Origin: Gracilibacillus salinarum
GTDB lineage: Bacteria > Bacillota > Bacilli > Bacillales > Amphibacillaceae
Direction: 5' to 3'
DNA: 64,000 nt
Assembly: GCF_022919575.1 (NCBI RefSeq)
Contig: NZ_CP095071.1
Location: 2,852,001-2,916,000 of the forward strand
Below the pieces are notes generated by a model, which did not search any database, had not been told where the DNA came from, and saw only the letters and a list, made by a program, of their open reading frames with translations. Of the stretch, positions 56,293-64,000 are shown in pieces (the stretch's first letter is position 1; every line of letters begins with the position of its first letter). The translations under genes and the position numbers were made by a program.

Positions 56293-56324
56293 AAACCCCT
56301 GCTACACCATTGTAACAAGGGTTT
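56293..56324 (-). terminator. Terminator of the M23 peptidase gene
   Basis: AAACCCCTGCTACA (56293-56306) / TGTAACAAGGGTTT (56311-56324) pairs with small bulges, followed by TTTTTT on the minus strand. Confidence 0.7.
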
Positions 56325-56362
56325 CTATCTATCAGGTTGTTTAGTAGGTTTGTTATAAGATT

Positions 56363-57766
56363 TTATAGTACGTCTTCTGGATCAACTAGTGAACCGTCTT
56401 TATATACTTCAAAGTGTAAATGTAAGCCTGTTGAGCGTCCTGTTGAGCCCATTACACCGATTTTTTGACCTTGTTCCACTGTTTGTCCAGCGGAAACACT
56501 GATGGAATCTAAGTGTGCGTAGATCGTTTTGTAGCCATTGTTATGATTAATGACGATTTTATTTCCATAACCGCCACTAGTCATGCCTGCCGAAACAACT
56601 GTACCGTTGTCCGCTGCCAGAATGGAACGATTACTTACACCAGAGATGTCAATTCCTTTATGGTGCGATCCCCATCTTTGTCCAACATGGCTAGTGATCA
56701 CTCCACCAACTGCTGGCCATTGGAATTTACCAGACCCACGAGATGGTACCACTTTGGATCCTTTGACAACTACTTTGTCTGTCGCTTCTTTTGTTACATT
56801 CTCTTCCGTAACTTCAGATTTCACTGTGTTGCCATTTACTTTTTCGATTCGGTATTGTTTCTCCACCGTACCGTTTTCGCCTTCTTGTGTTACTTCCTCT
56901 TCACCTTTGTACATGTCGTCTGATTCTTTTGTTTCTGTTTCAAAGGCAATTTCTTCTTCTTCCAGTTTCTCTTCCACAACACTCACTTGTGCAAATGGTT
57001 CATACACCGTAACATTTAATACGTCACCTATTTTAATAAGCGCTTCTTCATCCAGTTTTGGATTAAGTTCTAGTAATTTTTCTAATGATAGATCATACTG
57101 ACTAGCGATAGAACCTAGCACATCGCCTTCTGCTACGGTGTGTTTCTTATCTTCAAGTGTCCCTTTCTCAAGTAGTGTTACCCCTTGTTCCACGGTAAGT
57201 ACTTGATCTTCGGGAACTTTTTTATCGTTTATTGAAACTTCTTTGGTTAGTGAAACGTCTATAATATGAGAGTCCCCTACAGATAATGGTTCGGTAGATG
57301 CTGAATCATTATCTAATTTTTCTAAGACGTCTGCGTCCACATATTTTTCTTTGTATGCCTGAATGACTTCATTGACTTTTTCTTCGCTAGCAAATGCACC
57401 TACGACATTATCTCCGAATGAGAGTGTCTTTGCTTCCACAGCCACGGTTAAATCTTGATCTAATTGATCTAACACTTCCTGATTATCTACCTGTGGTGTA
57501 AATACCGTTTCGGTAACGTAATTTACGTCTTCACCTACAGCATAAGTGTAATCAGTTTCTTCATTCTGGCTGGAAACCTTATCTGCTATGTAGTCTTCTA
57601 CTACTTCCTTGTTGTTAACGACACCGATATGTTCGTTGTCGACATAAACGTGATAAACTTTGGTTAATTCCGATGCTTCCGCCGATACTGAATGCGACGA
57701 AAGACCTAGTGCGACAACACCAGCAACTGCTAAATGCTTCGCAAATCTTTTCAGACTTCCTTGCAT
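56363..57766 (-). CDS. Secreted M23 wall peptidase with LysM and G5 domains
   Basis: Protein of 467 residues. Signal peptide ending near SVSAEASEL; N-terminal region (30-200) of unknown fold; LysM domain (about 210-255, HTVAEGDVLGSIASQYDLSL); G5 domain (about 265-340, containing YRIEKVNGNTVKSEV); M23 domain at the end with SHHKGIDISG, IYAHLDSISV and GLHLHFEVYKDG, all zinc ligands present. Cuts cross-links in peptidoglycan. It lies directly upstream of walR, a position common in halophilic Bacillaceae, and a WalR-like box lies in its leader, so control by WalR is plausible. GGAGG precedes the ATG. Confidence 0.9.
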   Translation of the reverse strand: MQGSLKRFAKHLAVAGVVALGLSSHSVSAEASELTKVYHVYVDNEHIGVVNNKEVVEDYIADKVSSQNEETDYTYAVGEDVNYVTETVFTPQVDNQEVLDQLDQDLTVAVEAKTLSFGDNVVGAFASEEKVNEVIQAYKEKYVDADVLEKLDNDSASTEPLSVGDSHIIDVSLTKEVSINDKKVPEDQVLTVEQGVTLLEKGTLEDKKHTVAEGDVLGSIASQYDLSLEKLLELNPKLDEEALIKIGDVLNVTVYEPFAQVSVVEEKLEEEEIAFETETKESDDMYKGEEEVTQEGENGTVEKQYRIEKVNGNTVKSEVTEENVTKEATDKVVVKGSKVVPSRGSGKFQWPAVGGVITSHVGQRWGSHHKGIDISGVSNRSILAADNGTVVSAGMTSGGYGNKIVINHNNGYKTIYAHLDSISVSAGQTVEQGQKIGVMGSTGRSTGLHLHFEVYKDGSLVDPEDVL

Positions 57767-57883
57767 TGTTACTTCCTCCTATAACCCCTACTAAACTATC
57801 ATTTTTTTATATCTTTACTTCAAACTTTCTACCTCCATTAATCTAACATAAATAGAACATCGAGAAAACGTTTTTAACAAGAC

Positions 57884-57900
57884 TGTAATACAACTGTATA
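57884..57900 (+). promoter_or_regulatory. WalR-like box upstream of the M23 peptidase gene
   Basis: TGTAAT-N5-TGTATA matches the WalR consensus TGTWAH-N5-TGTWAH at 11 of 12 specified positions. It reads toward the gene only on the opposite strand, so support is moderate. The rest of 57767-58010 holds no gene. Confidence 0.4.
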
Positions 57901-58010
57901 ATAAGTCCCAATTATTGACATAGTTTGTAATATAACACAGGTTTATATGTCTTTTTTCGTAAGATTGTGGCTAATTTTCTGGTGTTTTTACTATCTGTTA
58001 GAAAAATAAT

Positions 58011-58041
58011 AAAGAGCATTCCCCTTTTGAGAATGCTCTTT
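58011..58041 (-). terminator. Terminator of ectC
   Basis: AAAGAGCATTC (58011-58021) / GAATGCTCTTT (58031-58041), perfect stem; the minus strand continues into ATTATTTTTC. Confidence 0.75.
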
Positions 58042-58099
58042 AAAAGGTGATTGTGTTGATTTCCTTACACGTTAATCACCTGTTATATTAAACTCTAAA

Positions 58100-58486
58100 T
58101 TAATCTTCATCTACTGGATAAACACCATTCTCGTCATGCACTTCACGTCCACTTAACGGAGGATTAAATACGCAAACCATTCTAGCGTCTTCAATTCCAC
58201 GTAGCAGGTGCTCATCGTGTTCATCTAATGCATACAACGTATTTGCCTTGATAGTATGCACCTTACCATCAGAAAGTGTTTCAACCTCTGCATGGCCTTC
58301 GATACAATAAACTGCTTCTAAATGATTTTTATAATGAATATGTGTTTCAGTACCAGCACGGATAATAGTTTCATTCACAGAATAACCCATTTTATCATCT
58401 TTTGTAAGTAGACGATAACTAATCCAGTTTCCTCCGTCTACAGCACGATCTGTTCCTTTAATATCTTCTAACTTTACTACTTTCAT
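58100..58486 (-). CDS. ectC: L-ectoine synthase
   Basis: Cupin enzyme of 128 residues that closes N-gamma-acetyl-diaminobutyrate to the compatible solute ectoine. The metal-binding residues known in EctC are present at their usual positions: Glu57 ([11 protein letters not shown]), Tyr85 (NTLYALDEH) and His93 (DEHLLRG). ATG 58486 follows AAGGAG by 9 nt. ectA and ectB, normally in the same operon, are absent; the gene stands alone with its own terminator near purA. It could use precursor made elsewhere in the genome or run in reverse as an ectoine hydrolase-like step, both reported for solitary EctC proteins as I recall. Confidence 0.93.
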   Translation of the reverse strand: MKVVKLEDIKGTDRAVDGGNWISYRLLTKDDKMGYSVNETIIRAGTETHIHYKNHLEAVYCIEGHAEVETLSDGKVHTIKANTLYALDEHDEHLLRGIEDARMVCVFNPPLSGREVHDENGVYPVDED

Positions 58487-58599
58487 ATTTATAATCTCCT
58501 TCATCATGTATTGATAACAAATTTAATTATCTATATACCATGATAAAGAATAATAGAGGAATTAAACAACTAGTAAAAAACGTTCCTAATAGGGAAATG

Positions 58600-59252
58600 T
58601 GGGTATTAGAAGTAGTTAGGCTTACTTCGCATTACGATTTTACAAAATTGCTATTCTAAGCTCGGCTAAGCTGAATTTTTAAAATGTAATTTGGTTGAGC
58701 AAAAGAGGTTAACTAGCGGAAAAAGAATCACTGCACATAGATAACTTGTATTCATTACGGTAACGTATTCACTTTTCTTTTTAAAAGCATTACCTTAACT
58801 TGACGGCTATTAGCTGTGCCCACAGTACGCGGAGCCTATTTCCGGAGCTTTGCTAAGCAGATAACCTCTATCAAATTGATCATTTTCGATATATTTTAAA
58901 TGCTTTGAAGTTTTAAATATGATTTTCTAGAGAGTGTAAGATATCATTTAGAATAGCTGTTCCTGAAGTATTGGCACAAGAAATCGGATTTTTGACCACA
59001 AGAGTCCTTTTGATATCCTTGAGTGGTCATATTTTTGATTCTTATGGACAACTTTTACTCTTTTTCTTTTCAACTGTCCATAAGAATGGATTAATATGAA
59101 GTGGTTGCCGAAGTGGTATCCTAGCACATTAAATATCTCAATATGGATGTTCGGCTAGCAATGGCTACTGACATCATCCATATATTATAGGAACTCAGCT
59201 TCATGTTCAATATGGTTACTGCTGTGACTGCACTTTTATACTTCCTTGATTG
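58600..59252. repeat. Fold-back mosaic repeat, copy D
   Basis: Non-coding stretch between ectC and purA. It carries an 85-bp block (58726-58810) that matches 9039-9123 with one mismatch, an inverted core (58811-58863, GCGGAGCCTATTTCCGGAGC) and a paired-hairpin block (58952-59094) inverted relative to 8868-9007. Tail 59099-59252 matches copy A's tail closely (CACATTAAATATCTCAATAT). Block order differs from copy B, so the elements have been shuffled. Confidence 0.8.
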
Positions 59253-59260
59253 AAAAAAAG

Positions 59261-59285
59261 CCACCCGAGGCAATGCCTTGAGTGG
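59261..59285 (-). terminator. Terminator of purA
   Basis: CCACCCGAGGC (59261-59271) / GCCTTGAGTGG (59275-59285) with two mismatched pairs, followed by TTTTTTTC on the minus strand. Confidence 0.75.
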
Positions 59286-59293
59286 TTGGTTGA

Positions 59294-60598
<1,305 letters not shown>

Positions 60599-60657
60599 CT
60601 AATCATTTTATTCATTCCGAACTAATTTTATCAATCTTACGGAATAATGTCAATTTA

Positions 60658-60704
60658 ATTACGAACATTTTATTGATTGCGTCTTAATATCGTTCGTGAA
60701 ATTT
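60658..60704 (-). promoter_or_regulatory. PurR operator (two PurBoxes) upstream of purA
   Basis: AATTACGAACATTT (60658-60671) and, inverted, TTTCACGAACGATATT on the minus strand (60687-60702). The two CGAA cores are 31 bp apart centre to centre, matching paired PurBoxes of B. subtilis, where PurR represses purA. Confidence 0.7.
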
Positions 60705-60761
60705 CCACTTGCCTGTTACCTATCATTGATTCATCTTTTCCTAATTGCATTGAAATATACT

Positions 60762-60920
60762 TATTGAAAGATAGATTATGTTAGCTAACTTGGCGGTCAT
60801 TTTGAAATATTTTATCTGCTTAAAAAAGCTCCGGAAATAGGCTCCGCGTCCTGTGGGGTCGGGTTCAGCCTCCTCGCGAGCAAAAACCGCTCACTGCGGG
60901 GTCTTCACACACGACCGATC
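60762..60920. repeat. Fold-back mosaic repeat, copy E, left part
   Basis: Head block with GCGGTCATTTTGAAATATTT and GGAAATAGGCTCCGCGTCCT, plus a short hairpin (about 60874-60904). It is cut at 60920 by the IS; it continues at 62744. Arms 60833-60862 and 62747-62776 are inverted copies (first 10 bp identical). Confidence 0.75.
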
Positions 60921-61073
60921 GAGGCCGCTGAAAAAGTCCTCCATATATTAGGAGATTCCCTCTTCTCCTCCTAAAGAAGCAGAACTAGCTGATCGCTCCA
61001 GTATAACCTTCCGATTCTAGTGGAAGTGGTTTGGTTTTCGTATGCAATAAGCCATAGAATCATCGTATACGTA

Positions 61074-61102
61074 TTCAGTTCTGTACCTATTTCTAGTATA
61101 AT
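61074..61102 (+). promoter_or_regulatory. Putative transposase promoter
   Basis: TTCAGT (61074-61079) and TATAAT (61097-61102), 17 bp apart, just ahead of the transposase start at 61126. Confidence 0.5.
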
Positions 61103-61125
61103 TAATGTAGCGAAAACAAATAGAA

Positions 61126-62640
61126 ATGGTGATGGATATGATCGAAAGACAAACTTCTTTACAGTTAAGCCCATATGCGGAACTCTATGACAAACTAATC
61201 CCGAAAGATCATTTTTTGCGACGATTTTGTGAGCTTGTCGATTTCTCTTTTATTGAGGAAGCATTAAGTGAACGATATTGTATGAACAATGGACGAAATG
61301 CTGTCCATCCTATTCGTATGTTCAAATATCTTCTGTTAAAACAGATCTTTGATTTATCCGATGTAGATGTTGTCGAACGTTCCAAAACAGACCTAGCTTA
61401 TAAATATTTTTTAGGTATGGCTCCAGAAGAAGATGTAATCCATCCCAGTTCGTTAACGAAATTCCGTAAACTACGCATTCAACCCTTAACACAAGAAGAA
61501 GAGACAGAAAACCTGTTAGATCTTCTCATTCAGAAATCGGTACAAGTGGCGAAGGAACAGGATGTGATGGCAAGTGATGCGATCATTGTAGATGCGACGC
61601 ACTCTTCTTCTCGTTACTGTGCTAAATCGGCCGATGAATTCTTGAAGGAAAAGGCAAAAAGTTTACGTAAAACGGTCTATCGTTACGATGAAAGTGTAAA
61701 AGAAAAATTTCCAGAAAAGCCCGTGAATGAGGATGTCAATGAAACACGTGCCTATTGCGCCGATTTGGTAAAGACCATCCAAGAGGAAACACGAGTGAAT
61801 GACATGCCGGCTATCAAAGAAAAATGCAACCTTTTAGAAGAAGTCCTCGCTGATTGCGAAGAAGCATCCATTCAATCAGAAGATCCCGATGCGAAAATCG
61901 GATACAAGTCTCAAGACCATGCATTTTTCGGCTACAAAACGCACCTATCCTTGTCATTGGAACGGATTATCACAGGCGCAACAGTCACAACCGGAGAAAA
62001 AAATGATGGAAAGTACTTAAAAGAGTTAGTGTACAAGTCAAGAGCTGCCGGGATGAACGTCAAAACTGTCATTGGAGATCGTGCGTATTCAGGTACTGAG
62101 AATTTGAAGTATGCGGAAAGCGAAGAAGGAAACATTCAACTTATTTCTAGATTACACCCAGTGATTACGAATGGAAAAGAACACGACAACGGATTTGTTT
62201 TTCATAAGGACGCCGATACTTATGCTTGCCCAGCTGGTCATTTAGCAATAAAGAAGAAAGTAAAACCCCGAAAAGAAGGAGATAATCGCAACACGCAGTT
62301 AAGTTATTATTTTGATGTGAAAAAATGTCAAATCTGTCCGTTACGTGAAGGGTGTTTTAAAGGAACGAAAACCAAGAGTTATTCTGTCACGCTCAAATCC
62401 AACGAGCATCTTTTACAAGAAGCATTTCAGGAGACAGACCTTTTTAAAGCATTAGCACGAGAACGCTATATGATTGAAGCTAAAAATAGTGAACTAAAGA
62501 ATCGACACGGGTACGATAAAGCCAAAAACTCGGGTCTCTTCGGCATGCGATTACAAAGTGCCGCCACGATATTTGTGGTGAATATCAAGCGAATCATGAA
62601 GCTAATAGATGAAAAAAACACGCAAAAAGAGACAAAATAA
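61126..62640 (+). CDS. IS1182-family transposase
   Basis: DDE transposase of 504 residues. N-terminal DUF772-type domain: YAELYDKLIPKDHFLRRFCE, FKYLLLKQIFDLSDVDVV, IHPSSLTKFRKLR. Catalytic region: DAIIVDATHSSSRY, the YKTHLSLSLERIITG segment, VIGDRAYSGTENL and a late glutamate in ERYMIEAKNSELKNRHG. A cysteine-rich zinc-binding stretch (YACPAGHLAIK, CQICPLREGCFKG) is typical of the IS1182 group. No internal stop. Start ATG 61126 is used; ATG 61138 is possible. Coding frame is complete, so the IS may be functional. Confidence 0.92.
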   Translation: MVMDMIERQTSLQLSPYAELYDKLIPKDHFLRRFCELVDFSFIEEALSERYCMNNGRNAVHPIRMFKYLLLKQIFDLSDVDVVERSKTDLAYKYFLGMAPEEDVIHPSSLTKFRKLRIQPLTQEEETENLLDLLIQKSVQVAKEQDVMASDAIIVDATHSSSRYCAKSADEFLKEKAKSLRKTVYRYDESVKEKFPEKPVNEDVNETRAYCADLVKTIQEETRVNDMPAIKEKCNLLEEVLADCEEASIQSEDPDAKIGYKSQDHAFFGYKTHLSLSLERIITGATVTTGEKNDGKYLKELVYKSRAAGMNVKTVIGDRAYSGTENLKYAESEEGNIQLISRLHPVITNGKEHDNGFVFHKDADTYACPAGHLAIKKKVKPRKEGDNRNTQLSYYFDVKKCQICPLREGCFKGTKTKSYSVTLKSNEHLLQEAFQETDLFKALARERYMIEAKNSELKNRHGYDKAKNSGLFGMRLQSAATIFVVNIKRIMKLIDEKNTQKETK

Positions 62641-62644
62641 GGAG

Positions 62645-62678
62645 GGGATTTCCATCCATTTGGATGAAAATCCCTTTT
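62645..62678 (+). terminator. Terminator of the transposase gene
   Basis: GGGATTTCCATCCA (62645-62658) / TGGATGAAAATCCC (62661-62674), one mismatch, then TTTT; lies 4 bp after the stop. Confidence 0.75.
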
Positions 62679-62743
62679 ATTCGTTCTATTGTTGTCTTTT
62701 TATTTATCTGGTGTTAAAAAAGCCAGAGTTTTTCAGTGGCCTC

Positions 62744-63045
62744 CGACCGATCCCACGGGAGTCTCCGCCTATTTCCTACGCTTTAGGGAAGTGCTACAAC
62801 GCTTGAAATAGCTATAAGCAGTGGTGCTACGCAATAATAAATCAACAAAATGGCTGAACCATGCAGGTAGCGGTCTATATCCATCCTGTCACATTAGTTG
62901 TAGAGAAAACATCTTAGCGTAGGCCAACTACGGAGGCTCCCGCAGGACACGAAGTGGTTGGCTGGAGCGGTATCCTAGCACATGAATCATTTCAAAATCA
63001 CCACTAAGCAGGTAGTTAACATAATCCACATTAAAGGAATTTGTC
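62744..63045. repeat. Fold-back mosaic repeat, copy E, right part
   Basis: Continues copy E after the IS: GAGTCTCCGCCTATTTCC, a block GGGAAGTGCTACAACG shared with copy A, then GCGTAGGCCAAC and the tail GGAGCGGTATCCTAGCAC. Rejoined, copy E is close to copy A in layout. Confidence 0.75.
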
Positions 63046-63215
63046 TATACTTACGATCGTTCCCATTCCATCTGTTTGAAAAAATGCAAATTTTAACACT
63101 ATATTGGTTGTATATTCCAATTAGTACTAATAAAATAGATAGTACAGCATGCGCTGTTTTAGGTATTGCAAATAGACTAGTCAATTAGCAATCGTAGAAG
63201 GGCGGGATCTTACTG

Positions 63216-63821
63216 GTGTGGAATAAGATCTATAAATGGACACTGATTATTTGTTTAACAAGCTTTGTAGGAATTGCCTCATATCTAGGTTATGATATGT
63301 ACCAAGGCGTGACGAATCTGAAAGAGACCTATTCTCCTTCATCTTCGCCTGAATCATCCAGTGAAACCGGTTCAGAGAATGAAGCGGATGCAGCAACAGA
63401 GGCAAGTACAGAAAGTGGAACATTAGAAGAGGTGTCTGAAAAGAAAATAGCGGAAAGTGATGATAAGACCTCATTAAATCCGTTTGGAGATCCATATACC
63501 ATGGAAGAGTTAACTGATAAAGTAGTCCTTGAATATATTAACTACATGTCACATCAGAAAATACATGCAAAGGATAAGTGGGACTTTTATCAGATTACGC
63601 CTGAACGAATTACATATTTGCTAAAAGCGTTGGAAGTGAAAGAATTTGACCATGAGAGTTTATATCTGGAAATATTAACAAAATGGAAGAATAATAATTT
63701 TTCTGAAGCAGTTTCCGATCATAACCGCGTCTGGGCATTACAAAACGGCACGATCGGTAAAGCAACCAGATTACTAACAGAAGAAGAAGAACAAAAAATT
63801 TTAGATGAATATACCAAATAG
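63216..63821 (+). CDS. DUF6241-like membrane-anchored protein
   Basis: Protein of 201 residues. Membrane segment at about 8-28, a Ser/Glu/Thr-rich spacer (40-85, no fold), then a helical domain that begins NPFGDPYTMEELTDKVVLEY and carries YMSHQKIHAKDKWDFYQITP and HNRVWALQNGTIGKATRLLT. This C-terminal domain matches the DUF6241 family as I recall it; function unknown. GTG start after AAGGGCGGG. Own terminator; converges with dnaC. Confidence 0.72.
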   Translation: MWNKIYKWTLIICLTSFVGIASYLGYDMYQGVTNLKETYSPSSSPESSSETGSENEADAATEASTESGTLEEVSEKKIAESDDKTSLNPFGDPYTMEELTDKVVLEYINYMSHQKIHAKDKWDFYQITPERITYLLKALEVKEFDHESLYLEILTKWKNNNFSEAVSDHNRVWALQNGTIGKATRLLTEEEEQKILDEYTK

Positions 63822-63828
63822 AGAGAAG

Positions 63829-63859
63829 AAACAGTCCATGAAAATGGGCTGTTTTGTTT
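63829..63859 (+). terminator. Terminator of the DUF6241-like gene
   Basis: AAACAGTCCA (63829-63838) / TGGGCTGTTT (63845-63854) with one G-T pair, then T-rich sequence. Confidence 0.65.
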
Positions 63860-63874
63860 TGCTGCTGTACAAAA

Positions 63875-63902
63875 AACGAGCGGTTCAATGGTTCCGCTCG
63901 TT
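63875..63902 (-). terminator. Terminator of dnaC
   Basis: AACGAGCGG (63875-63883) / CCGCTCGTT (63894-63902), then TTTTTTGT on the minus strand, just after the helicase stop. Confidence 0.75.
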
Positions 63903-63906
63903 CAGG

Positions 63907-64000
63907 TCAGGATGGTGGAATATCACCTTGCTGGTAACGATGATCAAGGTCGACGAATTTGTTGTATTCTTTCACAAAGGCAAGTTCGACCGTCCCTACT
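63907..64000 (-). CDS. dnaC: Replicative DNA helicase, C-terminal end (cut by window edge)
   Basis: The last 30 residues read VGTVELAFVKEYNKFVDLDH and RYQQGDIPPS before TGA at 63909-63907, which is the highly conserved C-terminus of bacterial DnaB-type helicases (dnaC in Bacillus); the start lies beyond the right edge. The order dnaC, purA, walR on one strand is the Bacillus origin-proximal order. An IS, a DUF6241-like gene and two repeat copies have been inserted between dnaC and purA here. Confidence 0.85.
   Translation of the reverse strand, partial: VGTVELAFVKEYNKFVDLDHRYQQGDIPPS

Larger units (their letters stand above)
60921..62743 (+). mobile_element. IS1182-type insertion sequence
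   Basis: About 1.82 kb. Ends GAGGCCGCTGAAAAAGTC (60921-60938) and, inverted, GAGGCCACTGAAAAACTC (62743-62726), 16 of 18 identical. CGACCGATC flanks both ends (60912-60920 and 62744-62752), a 9-bp target duplication. It encodes one transposase with a promoter and terminator inside. Inserted in repeat copy E. Intact ends and ORF suggest it is recent and possibly active. Confidence 0.88.

Overview
The window looks like a low-GC chromosome segment from a halotolerant member of the Bacillaceae, of the Gracilibacillus, Oceanobacillus or Virgibacillus type. This is inferred from gene content and protein style; no search was run. Evidence: a complete walR-walK-walH-walI-walJ-htrA operon, purA and the 3' end of the replicative helicase gene (dnaC in Bacillus) lie together as they do near the Bacillus replication origin; rlmH is on the same side; an ectoine synthase gene is present; and ribosome binding sites are strong and AGGAGG-like. 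A cluster of six DnaA boxes beside htrA and three parS-like palindromes fit an origin-proximal position.

Layout. 1-3.5 kb: a YesN/YesM-type two-component system with a sugar-binding lipoprotein that has a perfect CcpA (cre) site in its leader. 4-13 kb: an EamA-type transporter, a SEC-C protein, a free PTS IIA protein, a DUF2975 protein, a second solute-binding lipoprotein, an unknown lipoprotein and a broken Uma2 gene. 13.6-18.1 kb: an alpha-glucoside phosphotransferase unit (IIA, 6-phospho-alpha-glucosidase, EIICB, RpiR-type regulator). 18.5-24.5 kb: an exported lipoprotein, two ABC-2 permeases, an ATPase and a DUF5028-like protein, followed by an AgrC-like kinase and AgrA-like regulator. 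24.8-29.4 kb: an oxidoreductase and a mannose-family PTS (IIAB, frameshifted IIC, IID) with a ManO/DUF956 protein. 29.6-38 kb: a mixed region with an esterase, a Trm11-like methyltransferase, a phage-type replication protein, broken methionine-synthase-like and RhuM genes, a LysR regulator and butanediol dehydrogenase. 38-49 kb: rlmH, alkaline phosphatase, aldo/keto reductase, a chemoreceptor, a VanX-type dipeptidase with a membrane partner, and manA. 49-57.8 kb: the DnaA-box cluster, the wal operon and an M23 peptidase. 58-64 kb: ectC, purA with a PurR operator, an IS1182-type insertion sequence, a DUF6241-like gene and the end of dnaC.

The most unusual content lies between genes. Four or five fold-back mosaic elements of about 0.4-0.6 kb with long imperfect terminal inverted repeats are spread over the window, and one was split by the IS, which left a 9-bp target duplication. 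Three tandem arrays from two sequence families share the same 52-bp period. The htrA terminator stem is built from two opposed DnaA boxes. Four genes are broken, three by small indels and one by a nonsense codon; one indel is a clean 7-bp tandem duplication. No rRNA, tRNA or CRISPR array was found.
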